Shown: positions 39,696 through 50,796, counted from the stretch's first letter. The stretch: 64,000 nt of DNA from Heloderma charlesbogerti (GCA_026122225.1 JANEZZ010001630.1:1-64000); one strand, 5' to 3'. A program made the numbers and translations. Notes: generated by a model from the sequence alone, not told the origin.

Positions 39696-40463
39696 TTATT
39701 CATAAGGGATATGATTTAGGTCATACCTGAATAGTTTAGTGGTTTTCCCTACGTTCTTCAATTTAAGCTGAAATTTTGCAATAAGAAGCTCATGATCTGA
39801 GCCACAGTCAGCTCCAGGTCTTGTTTTTACTGACTGTATAGAGCTTCTCCATCTTTGGCTGCAAAGGACATAATCAATCTGATTTCGATTTTGACCATCT
39901 GGTGATGTCCATGTGTAGAGTCGCCTCTTGTGCTGTTGGAAAAGAGTGTTTGCTATGATCAGCGTGTTCTCCTGGCAAAACTCTATTAGCCTTTGTCCTG
40001 CTTCATTTTGTACACCAAGGCCATGCTTGCCTGTTATCCCTGTGATTTCTTGACTTCCTACTTTAGCATTCCAATCCCCTATGATGAAGAGGACATCTTT
40101 TTTGGGTGTTAGTTCTAGAAGGTGTTGTAGGTCTTCGTAGAACAAATCAACCTCAGCTTCTTCAGCCTCAGTGGTTGGGGCATAGACTTGAATTACTGTG
40201 ATGTTGAATGGTTTGCCTTGGATTCGTACTGAGATCATTCTGTTGTTTTTGAGATTGTACCCCAGTACTGCTTTTCCCCCCCATTTGTTGACTATGAGTG
40301 CTACTCCATTTCTTCTAAGGGATTCTTGCCCACAGTAGTAGATACGATGGTCACCTGAATTAAATTTGCCCATGCTTGTCCATTTGAGTTCGCTGATTCC
40401 CAAGATGTCGATGTTCAGTCTTGCCATCTCATGTCTGACCACCTCCAGCTTACATTGATTCAC
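39696..40463 (-). pseudogene. BovB endonuclease segment
   Basis: 255 codons of APE-type endonuclease: ISELKW near residue 22-27, GDWNAKVG near 127-134, and the terminal SDHELL near residue 223-228. This region alone is open; the downstream RT is deleted, so the protein could not retrotranspose. In the intact LINE this enzyme nicks the target to prime reverse transcription. Confidence 0.85.
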
Positions 40464-40852
40464 TGATCTTACATTCCAGGTTCCTAAACAATATCATTCT
40501 TTACAGCATTGGACTTTCTTTTCACCACCAGACACATCCACAGCTGAGTGTCCTTTTGGCTTTGGCCCAGCCGCTTCGCTCTTTCTGGCGCTACTTGGAA
40601 ATACCCTCTGCTGTTCCCCAGTAGTATATTGGGCACCTTCTGACCTGAGGGGCTCATCTTCTGGCGTCATATCTTTTAGCCTTGTGATACGTTCCATGGG
40701 GTTTTCTTGGCAGGAATACTGGGGTGGGTTGCCATTTCCTTCTCCAACATTTTGTCAGAACTCTCTGCCATGACCTGTCTGTCTTGGGTGGCCCTGCACG
40801 GCATAGCTTATGGCTTCACTGAGTTACGCAAGCCCCTTTGCCACAACAAGGC

Positions 40853-41424
40853 AGTGAATGCCACTCTCTGCAACTCATTGGACTGACTTCCCGATGGAGA
40901 TGGAGACTCTTGTCTTGGGGTGGGTGGCAGGGAGAACTCCATGTTATTTGCAGTTCTTTGATTCTGGGACATGTCTTCCTGTACAACACAGCCACTGTGG
41001 CTGCTGTTTGAAGGGGAAGAATACCCTTTCCCAGTTGATTTTGCCCTTGCTTCGGAAGAGAGACAGGGATACATATATTTTCCTCAGCAGGGGCAAAAGC
41101 AGCTGCAGTGGTTGATTTTCAGAAGAAAAAAAAACTAGAGGGAAAAGATTTAAGACATCCTTCTGAATTCAGTAGGGCTTTCTTCTAAATAAGCATGCAT
41201 AAGATCAGGTTGTATGTGCAATTTCATACAGTCAGGCAAATTACATGGTAAAGCTTTTTTTGGGGGGGGGACTGTGCCATTGGAGGCTGCAAGTTAACAT
41301 TTACATGTTTATGTTCTCATTTTGGGGTGTGTGTGTGTGTGTACATTCCTGGACCTAGACAACTAGCATATCAGGGATAAGACAAAAGCATTTTTAGTGT
41401 TAATATTTTTTTCCTGGCTGAAAT
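40853..41424. other. No recognised feature
   Basis: About 570 bases. 41160-41215 has short words shared with Chompy-like repeats (GAATTCAGTAGGGCTTTC). Nothing else. Confidence 0.35.
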
Positions 41425-41640
41425 CCTCCACCTTTAATTTATTATTTATTTATTTTTTACATTTATACATCCCGCTCTATTTGCTAAAAAGCCATCAAGG
41501 TGATGAACAATTTAAAGCAATAAATTTAAACTTAAAAAGAACACTCAAAATTGTAAAACAGTAAAACAATGACATAATTTATACGGCTACATTAAAAAGT
41601 CAAATGACAGGCCAAAATTTAATTAGAGAGGCTTTCCAAT
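41425..41640 (-). mobile_element. L2-type LINE 3' end fragment
   Basis: ATTTATTATTTATTTATTTTTTACATTTATACATCCCGC, then AAAGCCATCAAGGTG and AATTTAAAGCAATAAA: reversed L2-like tail and terminal UTR. Confidence 0.65.
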
Positions 41641-42639
41641 ATTGCTGCATCTCCATTCAGGGGGAAATTGGCACCAGTTAAATTTCTGCCTGGTGTACAG
41701 CTCTTAAAAGGAACAAGAGCTAGTAAAAAAAGAAAAGGGGGGGGATGATAGTAACACTAGATAGTATGCTTTTCTTTTTTCTTTTTGCATACTAGGAATA
41801 TGAAAACATTTGTCATTGGAAGGGGTGAGTGACTAATCAATAGTAACGCTTTTAATGTCAGATTGAAAGCATTGCCAACAGAAGCCTTTGGTGGTATGAA
41901 TGAAATATGGCTAGCAGCATTTTTTTTTTAAATGAACATGTACATACTTAAAACATTAAAGTTGCCATTGCATATTTTAACAGTATCGCCAGTTCTCTGC
42001 AAATTGTCTCATTTGAGTAATCTCTCCATTCATGGAATATTAAAAAGGTGTCACAGCTGTGGAATGTACATTGAGAGAATAAGAGAGGGAGGGAGCAAAC
42101 AGGAGGTGTGAAAGGGGTTTTCAAAAAATCACCTGCTATGCTAGCTGCAACCAGGAATCACTTGCTGTGCTGGGCAGCTTCTACTAAATTCCTCCTCAAA
42201 CGCTACACTTTTCACCAGTTCTGCCTCCCACTGAGACGGCAGCACAACAAACCGTCTTCATGTAGGATGGCTGAACATGGCATGTTTGAGCTTGCTGAGG
42301 TTCTCCACATTCTTCCTCAAATCTTAATTTATTTGCCTCGTTTGTGTTCCTGAATGTGAGCATCTCCCCCCCCCCCCCGCCGCCCCAATCTGAAAAATGG
42401 GTATTTTCAGTTGGGGAAAATGCACATTTTTACAAGTGCACATTTTTCCCAATTGAAAAAAAAAATGCATGTTTTAAAATGTGCATTTCCCCCTCATAGG
42501 CTAAAGCATGAAAATGTAGATGGGGTGGGTGGGATTTGTGCATGTGTACAAATGGGCATTTTTGGAAGTGCACACTTGTGCAAGTGTGCACTTACGAATG
42601 TGAACATGTTTGGGGTTGCGAACTCTTGTAAGGCCTGGT
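41641..42639. other. Unassigned, AT-rich in its right part
   Basis: 42366-42380 is a C run. 42385-42610 has alternating TGCACATTTT and AAAATGTGCA words forming loose palindromes, similar in style to family D interiors but without ends. Confidence 0.4.
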
Positions 42640-42730
42640 GATGGTCATGGCTTTAAAATGAGATTAGACACATTTATGGAAGAGGAAAATAAGTCTATGA
42701 AAGGATATTCACAATGATTGACGATTAGGA
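42640..42730 (+). mobile_element. CR1 LINE 3' fragment, old
   Basis: GGTCATGGCTTTAAAATGAGATTAGACACATTTATGGAAG matches the CR1 region following the coding end, diverged. Confidence 0.55.
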
Positions 42731-42884
42731 GCATGTATACCAAGGTCTTCTCTGTGGCGGCCCCAAAACAGCAGTGTGTTTCATGCCACACAACTGATAG
42801 CTGATCAGCCAGGTGGTGGTGGAAAGTTGGCAGGGCTCAATCAGGTTGCACAGAGTGTGTCTGAAGGTCAGATGTTGCCCACTT

Positions 42885-43050
42885 GTGATTTAGATGTTGA
42901 GGAAGAACATGGGGGATAAAATGGAGCCCTGTGGCACCCCTTTCGCCAAGCGCCATGGGGCGGAACATAAACTACCTGCACCACCTTCTTAGCTTATGAG
43001 GTCAAATGTTCCCCTTGGTTGGGGCGTAGTTCAAAAGCAGAATACCCCTT
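42885..43050 (-). mobile_element. L2 RT fragment
   Basis: ACATGGGGGATAAAATGGAGCC and CTGTGGCACCCC are the complement of the GVPQGS-coding region, matching 19305-19350 of the large L2 copy. Only this motif region survives. Confidence 0.65.
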
Positions 43051-43520
43051 CCAATATTTTGCTAAAAAATGAGTCTTCAGGAGCATGTCACTGCAGAGAG
43101 GTGCCATGCAGAAGCTAACGGCTGCTCCACCAGCAATAGTGTTGATCTTTGCCAGCTCTCTTCAGCAGGGTGCAGGTTTTTTGACATATGAAAGGGAAGG
43201 CTCCTGAACCTATTTCAATGAATCAATTAATTTCCAAGCCTCTTACCTCTCCCACTGTTTCAGATGAACAAAGAATAGGTTTAAAGAGAAACACTCAGTC
43301 CTAATTAAATGGTGCTGGTGAAGATTATGCACTGGTGTTGGCCCAAGGCCACAAGGCTGAAGGTTTATTAAATCCAACAGGCTAATATGCCCTGGATATT
43401 CCTGCTCCTTCATCAGGAGTCCTTGGAAAAACAGTTTAAGTATGCTTTCAATTTAATTGTTCTTCATTGGTGCTTTTGCCATTGCTGTCTCACAGAGGAT
43501 GCTGCAGGATGGATTGACCT
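43051..43520. other. No recognised feature
   Basis: About 470 bases, no supported repeat or exon. Confidence 0.4.
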
Positions 43521-43985
43521 CCATTCATTCATTCATTCATTCATTCATTCATTTTCTTAATTGCCCATCTGGCCAGTCACCTGGCCACTCTGGGTAATGT
43601 ACAATAATACAACAGTTTAAACAATAAAATCCCACATTAAAACATCGTATTTCTAAAAATACTCTAACCCACCCCAAATGCCTGCCTGAACAACCACGTT
43701 TTTAATGCGTGGCAGAAGCTCATTAAAGAGGGGGCATGGTGGAGTTCCCTAGGGAGGGAATTCCACAGAGTGGGGGCGACCACAGAGAAGGCCCTCTCCC
43801 TCGTCCTCACCAGCCTAGCTGTCCTGGCTTATGGGACAGAGAGAAGGCCATCCGAGGCTGATCCTGTTGAGTGGCCTGTTTGGTCTTGCTGGAGGCACTC
43901 CTTGAGATAGGCTGGGCCTTGAAAAATCTCATGTAAAAATTTGGTAGATAGATGCACCTATCTACCAAAGGCTGGATGGACTCAG
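43521..43985 (-). mobile_element. L2-type LINE 3' UTR with (ATTC)n
   Basis: An (ATTC)n tract (43523-43552) is followed by CTTAATTGCCCATCTGGCC, TTAATGCGTGGCAGAAGC, GGAATTCCACAGAGTGGGGG and CCACAGAGAAGGCCCTCTCC, the reversed L2 3' UTR. It reads towards the coding side at 43980. Confidence 0.75.
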
Positions 43986-44102
43986 ACATTTCGAGGACAT
44001 TGGTATCAGTTCCAATTTGGAACAGTGAGGTGCAGGTCGGTTTCATAGCACAGGGCTGTAGCTTTGTGGAAAAGCCCTTCTTTTGCATGGAGAAGGTCCC
44101 AG

Positions 44103-44345
44103 GTTTATTTTATTTATTGCATTTATACCCCGCCTTTCTCCCTCTCGCAAGGAACTCAAGGCGGCTTACATTATCCTCCTCCTCACCGTTGTATCCTCAC
44201 AACAACAACCCTGTGAGGTAGGTTGGGCTGAGAGTCTGTGACTGGCCCAAAGTCACCCAGTGAGCTTCCATGGCCAAGTGGGGACTAGAGCCCGGATCTC
44301 CCGGCTCCCAGTCCGTCACTCTCACCACTACACTACACTGGCTCT
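44103..44345 (-). repeat. tRNA-derived SINE family S (complete, reversed)
   Basis: From TTTTATTTATTGCATTTATACCCC (tail) through CACAACAACAACCCTGTGAGG to CACCACTACACTACACTGGC (reversed head). The B box reads GGAGATCCGGGCTC on the minus strand. Used here as the reference for the split copies. Confidence 0.88.
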
Positions 44346-44447
44346 CTATTCCAGGTTCTATTCCAGTTCGAAGGTTTCTCAGGTAGTATGGCTGGGTGAG
44401 GTTTTACAGGGGGCAGTCCTCTATTTGAAGAGCTGCCAGAGGGGATA

Positions 44448-44775
44448 AGAACACGAGAAGAGCCCTGCTGGGTCAGACCAAGGGTTCATCTAGTCCATCA
44501 TTCTCTTCATGCAGTGGCCAACTAGCTGCCCACAGGAAACCCACAAGCAGGGCATGAGTGCAACAGCACCCTCCCACCCATGTTCCCCAACAACTGGTGT
44601 ACATAGGCTCATTGCCTCTGGTACTGGAGGTGGAAAAAAGCCACCAGGACTAGTAGCCATTGATAGCCTTCTCCTCCAGGAATTTGTCCAATTGCCTTTT
44701 AAAGCCATCCAAATTGGTGGCCATCTCTTCATCTAGTGGAAGTGAGTTCTGTAGTTTAACTGTGCACATGTGACC
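44448..44775 (-). mobile_element. CR1 LINE 3' end
   Basis: GATAAGAACACGAGAAGAGCC (tail), CCCACAAGCAGGGCATG, CCCATGTTCCCCAACAACTGG, TTTGTCCAATTGCCTTTTAAAG and GTAGTTTAACTGTGC, reversed. Confidence 0.9.
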
Positions 44776-44791
44776 ATCCTCTGTTTTGAAA

Positions 44792-45245
44792 CAGGGAACC
44801 TCTTTCAGCCTGAGCACTGAACTCAATTTTGGAGAATCTTTCAGGGGCTGCACTCCAGTGGCTGGCAGCACCAAAGGCAAAAGGGTGTGGGCCAAAAAAA
44901 TACAAATAGTAATGATAATGATAGTGACAGTAATATCTGCATTGTTGTTGTTGTTCAGTTGTTAAGTCATGTCCGACTCTTCGTCACCCCGTGGACCACA
45001 GCACGCCAGGCCTTCCTGTCCTAATACCTGTGTACTGTCGCTTAAAGCTCTTCCTGCCAGTACTCAGCCTTAGGAGAGGCATCTCAAACTTTTAGAATGG
45101 GGAAAAAAACTGCACAAAAGCCGGGAAACCACCCAATGATCTGTGGTCAAGGGAAAGAGGGTGGAGCCAGGGGAAGTGAGGGTGGCCTTCTGGGGACTCT
45201 TGGAGGGCCAGATTTGGCCCCCAGGTCTGAGGTTCTGCAACTTTG
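44792..45245 (+). mobile_element. hAT-like family A element with a BovB tail inserted
   Basis: CAGGGAACCTCTTTCAGCC, GGGGCTGCACTCCAGTGGC, then a BovB fragment at 44940-45021, then CTTAAAGCTCTTCCTGCCAG, CCACCCAATGATCTGTGGTC and the end GTTCTGCAACTTTG. The flanking 8-mers do not match, so the target duplication has decayed or a border was lost. Confidence 0.82.
44940..45021 (-). mobile_element. BovB 3' end, 82 bp, with target duplication
   Basis: Starts with the reversed (AAC)n tail (CATTGTTGTTGTTGTTCAG) and runs to GCCAGGCCTTCCTGTCC. Flanked by TAATATCTG (44931-44939) and TAATACCTG (45022-45030), 8 of 9 identical. It is a very 5'-truncated LINE insertion in the family A element. Confidence 0.87.
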
Positions 45246-45255
45246 ATGTACAATC

Positions 45256-45345
45256 TAGGGATGTGCGAATCAGCAAAACTCCAGCTCATCAAAGTTCTCC
45301 AGATTCCATCTTGAAGCTCGTTCCAACTGAGTCCATATCAGATTG
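45256..45345. mobile_element. hAT-like family D element, left end only (D3)
   Basis: TAGGGATGTGCGAATCAGC, AAACTCCAGCTCATCAAAG and TCCATATCAGATTGTGGGAG match the first 90 bp of D1. It stops at unrelated DNA near 45345. The ten bases before it resemble those before D1. Confidence 0.78.
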
Positions 45346-46544
45346 TGGGAGTCGCCAGCCCAGAAGACCGTGTTGGGACCGTAGCGGTTTAAAAATAACT
45401 GTCTTGTCCAGTTCCAGTTTAAAAATAAAGAACCTAAGAACTGCTGCCCATCAGCAGTTAGTACCTGGACAGGAGGCTGAATGGGCAGGGATAAAGGTCA
45501 CCTTGTCGCAGTCATCCACACTATGGTGGGATGTATTGCATTTCTATTAAAATCATCATCATAATTTCTAAAGTTGCATCTATACCTATAAAATAGCATA
45601 AATTGTATTCACATCAGTGTCCTCTTCTTTGGTGATTCATAAGCGGCTACCCTAAGTACGGCTCCCCAAATCCCTGACCATTGGCCAAGCTGGCTGGTGC
45701 TGATGGCAGTTGTAGTTTAAAACACGTGGTGGGCACTGGGGTGCTTAGCACCGTAGCAGGTAATAATGAGCTAAGCAGAGCAATGGCTTGACTGGATATC
45801 GGATGGCTCATGTTCCTACATCACTTTGGCGCCTGGAGGGACTTCCAAAAGACAGCTCAGAGTGAAACAACAGCTTCCCCATCAAGCTGCACCTCCTAAA
45901 GCCCACCTTGACCCCAACTACTCGAAAGGCCCCTTAATCCCATGTGCTGATGTCACAGGACTATGTGTTAGGACTCAAGTTTCCTGCAGTCCTGCTGCAG
46001 CAAGAGTGACTCTCTGCCTGACTTCTCAAAGTTTGCCCACTCAAGAAAAGAGGTGACACTTTGCCTGGGCAGAGCAGATTAAACTCCCACTCCACAAGCA
46101 GGGCTGTCAAGTTAAAACGAAAGCTGCTCCTTTTGCACCTAATCTGCTGTGCTAAAAGGTATTTTTCTTCCCCTCCAGGGCAGCTGGACATGGGGAGCAT
46201 GGCCCGCCTCCTGGCACTGTTGCATGGTTATCTGTGACAAGTGTTCATTTATGACAGCACTCAGAAGACGCAGGAAAGCTGGACAAAGGGAGCTAGGAAG
46301 CACACTGGTCTCTCTGGCTTTTAATGTGAAAAGGGTTTGGATCCAGATTTAGGTGTGCGTAACTGGGCTGGTGGAAGTGAGCCTCCAAACCCTCTCCTCC
46401 CCATGGTGGCCCCTCCAGCCCCCTGGAAAAGCTTCACGGAGGGTTGGAGGATCCTGCTGAATGGGGTGAGCTGTTGTGCTGGACAGAAGAGCAGAGGCAC
46501 CTTGAGTTAGCAGGGCCCTTCTGTCCCTGGAAGGCAGATCCAAC
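45346..46544. other. Mostly unassigned
   Basis: 45665-45745 is a family M half (TGACCATTGGCCAAGC, GGCAGTTGTAGTTTAAAAC). The remaining about 1.1 kb shows no supported feature. Confidence 0.45.
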
Positions 46545-46646
46545 TCAAAGACTAGGGAGACCTGGGTTCAAATTCCCACTTAGCCACACAACGCTCACTG
46601 GGTGACCTTGGGCCAGTCACATTTTCTATGCCTAAGCCTTCAGACC
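46545..46646 (+). repeat. tRNA-derived SINE family S, part 1 (split by BovB)
   Basis: CCTGGGTTCAAATTCCC (B box), CACTGGGTGACCTTGGGCC and GTCACATTTTCTATGCC. Ends with AAGCCTTCAGACC, the 13-bp duplicated target. Confidence 0.82.
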
Positions 46647-46889
46647 CCTTCATGGATCACTGTCCCCTTCATGGATCACGGCCTTGTTGTGGCAAAGGGG
46701 CTTGCGTAACTCAGTGAAGCCATAAGCTATGCCATGCAGGGCCACCCAAGACGGACAGGTCATGGCAGAGAGTTCTGACAAAATGTGGTCCACTGGAGAA
46801 GGACATGGCAAGTGGCAACCCACTCCAGTATTCTTGCCAAGAAAACCCCATGGAACGTATCACAAGGCTAAAAGAGATGATGCCAGAAG

Positions 46890-47717
46890 ATGAGCCCCTC
46901 AGGTCAGAAGGTGTCCAAAGTGTCCACTGGGGAACAGCAGAGGGTATTTCCAAGTAGCTCCAGAAAGAGTGAAGCGGCTGGGCCAAAGCCGAAACGACAC
47001 TCAGCTGTGGATGTGTCTGGTCGTGAAAAGAAAATCCGATGCTGTAAAGAACAATATTGTTTAGGAACCTGGAATGTAAGGTCAATGAATCAAGGTAAGC
47101 TGGAGGTGGTCAAATATGAGATGGCAAGATTGAACATCGACATCTTGGGAATCAGCGAACTCAAATGGACAAGCATGGGCAAATTTAATTCAGGTGACCA
47201 TCGTATCTACTACTGTGGGCAAGAATCCCTTAGAAGAAATGGAGTAGCACTCATGGTCAAGAAAAGGGCAGGAAAAGCAGTATTGGGGTACAATCTCAAA
47301 AACGATAGAATGATCTCAGTACGAATCCAAGGCAAACCATTCAACATCACAGTAGTTCAAGTCTATGCCCCAACCACTGATGCTGAAGAAGCTGAGGCTG
47401 ATCGGTTCTATGAAGACCTACAACACCTTCTAGAACTAACACCCAAAAAAGATGTCCTCTTCATCATAGGGGATTGGAATGCTAAAGTAGGAAGTCAAGA
47501 AATCACAGGGATAATAGGCAAGCATGGCCTTGGTGTACGAAATGAAGCAGGACAAAAGCTAATAGAGTTTTGCCAAGAGAACACGCTGATCATAGCAAAC
47601 ACTCTTTTCCAACAGCAAGGCGACTCTACACATGGACATCACCAGATGGTCAATATCGAAATCAGATTGATTATGTCCTTTGCAGCCAAAGATGGAGAAG
47701 CTCCATACAGTCAGTAA
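46890..47717 (+). pseudogene. BovB ORF, endonuclease segment
   Basis: 275 codons. GTWNVRS at 59-65, ISELKW at 88-93 and GDWNAKVG at 194-201 are the APE-type endonuclease motifs. After about residue 240 the frame is shifted: the other BovB copy has extra bases after CAACAGCA, where this one reads CAACAGCAAGGCGACTC. The last residues are therefore not BovB protein. The true start is probably upstream, near ATGGCAGAGAGTTCTGAC at 46761. Confidence 0.88.
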
Positions 47718-48688
47718 AAGCAAGACCTGGAGCTGACTGTGGCTCAGATCATGAGCTTCTTATTGCAAAATTTCAGCTTAAATTGAAGAATGCAGGGAAA
47801 ACCACTAAACCATTCAGGTATGACCTAAATCATATCCCTTATGAATATACAGTGGAGGTGAGGAATAGATTTCAGGGATTAGACCTGATAGACAGAGTGC
47901 CTGAGGAACTATGGACGGAGGTCCGTAACATTGTTCAGGAGGCAGCAACTCAATCCATCCCAAAGAAAAAGAAATGCAAGAAAGCCAAGTGGCTGTCTGA
48001 TGAGGCTTTACAAGTAGCTGAGGAAGGAAGGGAAGCTAAAAGCAAGGGAGAAAGGGGAATATATATCCAACTGAATGCAGAGTTCCAGAGAATAGCATTA
48101 GCAAGGAGAGACAAGAAGGCCTTCTTAAATGAACAATGCAAAGAAATCGAGGAAAACAACAGAATGGGAAAGACTAGAAATCTCTTCAAGAAAATCGGAG
48201 ATCTCAAGGGAACGTTTTGTGCAAAGACGGGCATGATAAAGGACAAAGAAGGCAGGGACCTAACAGAAGCAGATGAGATTAAGAAGAGGTGGAAAGAATA
48301 CACAGAAGAACTATACAGGAAAGATCTGAATGTCCCTGATAGCCATGATAGTGTGGTCACTGAACTTGAGCCAGACATCCTAGAGAGTGAAGTCAAGTGG
48401 GCCTTAGGAAGCATTACTAACAACAAGGGTAGCGGAGATTACAGTATTCCAGCTGAGCTATTTAAAATCCTAAAAGATGATGCTGTTAAAGTGCTGCACT
48501 CAATATGCCAAGAAATTTGGAACACTCAACAGTGGCCACAAGACTGGAAAAGGTCAGTTTACATTCCAGTTCCAAAGAAGGGCAATGCCAAAGAGTGTTC
48601 AAACTACCGTACAATTGTGCTCATTTCACATGCCAGCAAGGTTATGCTCAAAATCCTACAAGTTAGGCTTCAGCAGTATGCAAACTGA
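47570..48688 (+). pseudogene. BovB ORF, endonuclease end to RT start
   Basis: 372 codons in the frame that continues after the shift. TWTSPDGQ at about 21-28 and SDHELL at 59-64 end the endonuclease; a basic linker follows; the first RT motif YRTIVLISHASKVMLKIL is near the end. It stops at TGA (48686-48688), where the LINE family would be expected to read CGA, so a CpG transition is the likely cause. Confidence 0.87.
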
Positions 48689-49876
48689 GAACTACTGGAA
48701 ATACAAGCTGGGTTTCGAAGAGGCAGAGGAACTAGGGATGGAATCGCCAACATTCGCTGGATCATGGAGAAAGCAAGAGAATTCCAGAAAAACGTCTATT
48801 TCTGCTTCATTGACTACGCTAAAGCCTTTGATTGTGTGAATCACAACAAACTCTGGCAAATTCAAGAGATGGGAGTACCAGACCACCTTACCTGTCTCCT
48901 GAGAAACCTGTACGAGGGTCAAGAAGCAACAGTAAGAACCAGACATGGAACGACCGATTGGTTCAAAATTGGGAAAGGAGTACAACAAGGCTGCATATTG
49001 TCTCCCTGCTTATTTAACTTATATGCAGAGTACATAATGAGAAACGCCGGGTTGGATGAATCACAGGTCGGAATTAAGATTGCTGGGAGAATCATCAACA
49101 GCCTCAGATATGCAGATGATACCACCCTAATGGCAGAAAGCGAAGAGGATCTAAAGAGCCTCTTGTTGAGGGTGAAAGAGGAGAGTGCAAAAGCTGGTTT
49201 GAAACTCAACATTAAAAGAACGAAGATCACGGCATCTGGCCCCATCACTTCCTGGCATATAGAAGGGGAAGAAATGGAAGCAGTGACAGATTTTACTTTC
49301 TTGGGCTCCAAGATCACCGCAGACGGTGACTGTAGCCATGCAATTAAAAGACGCTTGCTCCTTGGGAGGAAAGCTATGGCAAACCTAGACAGCATAGTAA
49401 GAAGCAGAGACATCACCTTGCTGACAAAGGTTCAAATCAAAGCTATGGTTTTCCCAGTAGTAATGTATGGCTGTGAGAGCTGGACTATAAGGAAGACTGA
49501 GCGCCGAAGAATTGATGCTTTTGAACTGTGGTGCTGGAGAAGACTCTTACGAGTCCCCTGGACTGCAAGGAGGTCAAATCAGTCCATCCTAAAGGAAATC
49601 AACCCTGAGTGCTCATTGGAAGGACAGATACTGAAGCTGAAGCTGAAATATTTTGGCCACCTAATGCGAAGAGAAAACTCTCTGGAAAAGACCCTGATAC
49701 TGGGAAAGACTGAAGGCAAAAGGAGAAGGGGACGGCAGAGGATGAGATGGCTAGATAGCATCACCAATGCAATGAATATGGACTTCAGCACACTCTGGGA
49801 GAGAGCGGAGGACAGGAAGGCCTGGCGTGCTATGGTCCATGGGGTCACGAAGAGTCGGACACGACTGAACGACTGA
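48689..49876 (+). pseudogene. BovB ORF, RT core to C-terminus
   Basis: Same frame as the preceding segment. GFRRGRGT just after the stop, FIDYAKAFDCVNH, GVQQGCILSPCLFNLY and the catalytic YADD (near 49110). Then the C-terminal region with GRQRMRWLDSI and SRTRLND ending at a natural stop. All RT motifs are intact; the copy is inactive only because of the upstream lesions. Confidence 0.9.
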
Positions 49877-49888
49877 ACAACAACAACA

Positions 49889-49998
49889 AAGCCTTCAGAC
49901 CTGAACAACAGGGTTGTTGTGAGGATAAAACAGGGGAGGGGGAAGAACCATGTGTTGAGCTCTGAATCTCTATGGGGAAGAGCTGGATATAAATGAAA
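49889..49998 (+). repeat. tRNA-derived SINE family S, part 2
   Basis: Starts with the duplicated AAGCCTTCAGACC, then CAACAGGGTTGTTGTGAGG, AACCATGTGTTGAGC and GAGCTGGATATAAATGAAATAAGG, the SINE's 3' tail. Confidence 0.82.
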
Positions 49999-50239
49999 TA
50001 AGGAAATACTGGTCTGATATCTGCCAAATGAGAGACAGAAGGGTGCCTAAGGCTGCACATTTATACAGTGCCAACTGTCTAAGAAGACCTGCATTCACTT
50101 TTTTGAATTAAAAAAAGCTTCTAGGCCTCATGAACAGGCAAGAAAGTATGAAAACATTACATGAAATCTACTTATAAGAGCAGAAAGAAGTTGGAGTAAA
50201 AGTGACTTTTTATTTCTTTCCCTGAATGCTCTGGATTGG
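49999..50239. other. No recognised feature
   Basis: About 240 bases without a supported element. Confidence 0.35.
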
Positions 50240-50377
50240 GATTCTTAATGAAAAGCAGGTATGGTGGGTGGCTTATCAGGAAGAGGGACTTTTCTGCTGT
50301 GGCCCCCCCGGCAGTGGAATGAGTTCCCTAGAGAGGTTTGCCTGGCACCTATGTTGTACCCCTTCCGGCACCAGGTG
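50240..50377 (+). mobile_element. L2 LINE 3' UTR, part 1
   Basis: GGAAGAGGGACTTTTCTGCTG, GGAATGAGTTCCCTAGAGAGG, CCTGGCACCTATGTTGTACC and GGCACCAGGTG. The same order is at 55740-55850. It ends at the target duplication ACCAGGTG (50370-50377), beyond which lies composite element P5. Confidence 0.85.
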
Positions 50378-50709
50378 TAGGGATGGCGGAGAAATCCGCC
50401 ATGGACTCCAGTGAGTCCGGATTCTTCAGAAAATATTTAGTAAATATTTACCTAGCCAATCATGGCCAAGGGCAGGGACGCAAATGGCATCCGCTACGCC
50501 GGACGCCATTTGCATCCGCAGCCCGGCAGTGGATGGCTGCGGACAGCAGCGGATGGACCCGAACTGGTCGGCGCCAGGTAGGGTCCGTCCCTACCAGACT
50601 TCATAGGGTGGTGGTAGGTAGCAGTCCATTCCGCCACGGACTCCGGGGGGCCACATTCTAAATAATCCGGCCTCACTGGAGTCTGTGGCAGATTTGTCCG
50701 CCATCCCTA

Positions 50710-50796
50710 CACCTGGTGCCGGAAGGAGTACAACATAGGTGCCAGGCAAACCTCTCTAGGGAGCTCATTCCACAGCCGGGGGGCCACAGCAGAAAA
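50710..50796 (-). repeat. Inverted copy of the flanking L2 UTR inside P5
   Basis: CACCTGGTGCCGGAAGGAG ... GGGCCACAGCAGAAAA is the reverse complement of 50290-50377, with about four differences in 87 bases. Since 50290-50377 lies outside the element, the element has copied its own host flank in inverted order. Confidence 0.9.

Larger units (their letters stand above)
38716..40852 (-). mobile_element. BovB (RTE) LINE with internal deletion
   Basis: The 3' end on the minus strand is CGACTGAACGACTGAAC(AAC)n, and the 5' side begins at GCCTTGTTGTGGCAAAGGGG (about 40850). Compared with the copy at 46647-49888 about 1.1 kb is missing: GAGGCAGCAACT (about 39600) joins directly to AAATGCAGAGTACATC, removing the N-terminal half of the RT. 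The intact copy has AACT at both deletion borders, so the deletion may have used microhomology. No target duplication was found. Confidence 0.9.
46647..49888 (+). mobile_element. BovB (RTE) LINE, near full length (3242 bp)
   Basis: Flanked by a perfect 13-bp duplication, AAGCCTTCAGACC (46634-46646 and 49889-49901), inside a family S SINE whose halves join when the LINE is removed. The 5' end shows CCTTCATGGATCAC twice in tandem. Coding region from about 46761 to 49876 for endonuclease and RT; 3' end CGACTGAACGACTGAACAAC(AAC)n. BovB is an RTE-clade LINE known in squamates and ruminants. Only one frameshift (near 47600) and one stop (48686-48688) break the frame, so the insertion is probably young. 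Confidence 0.95.
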
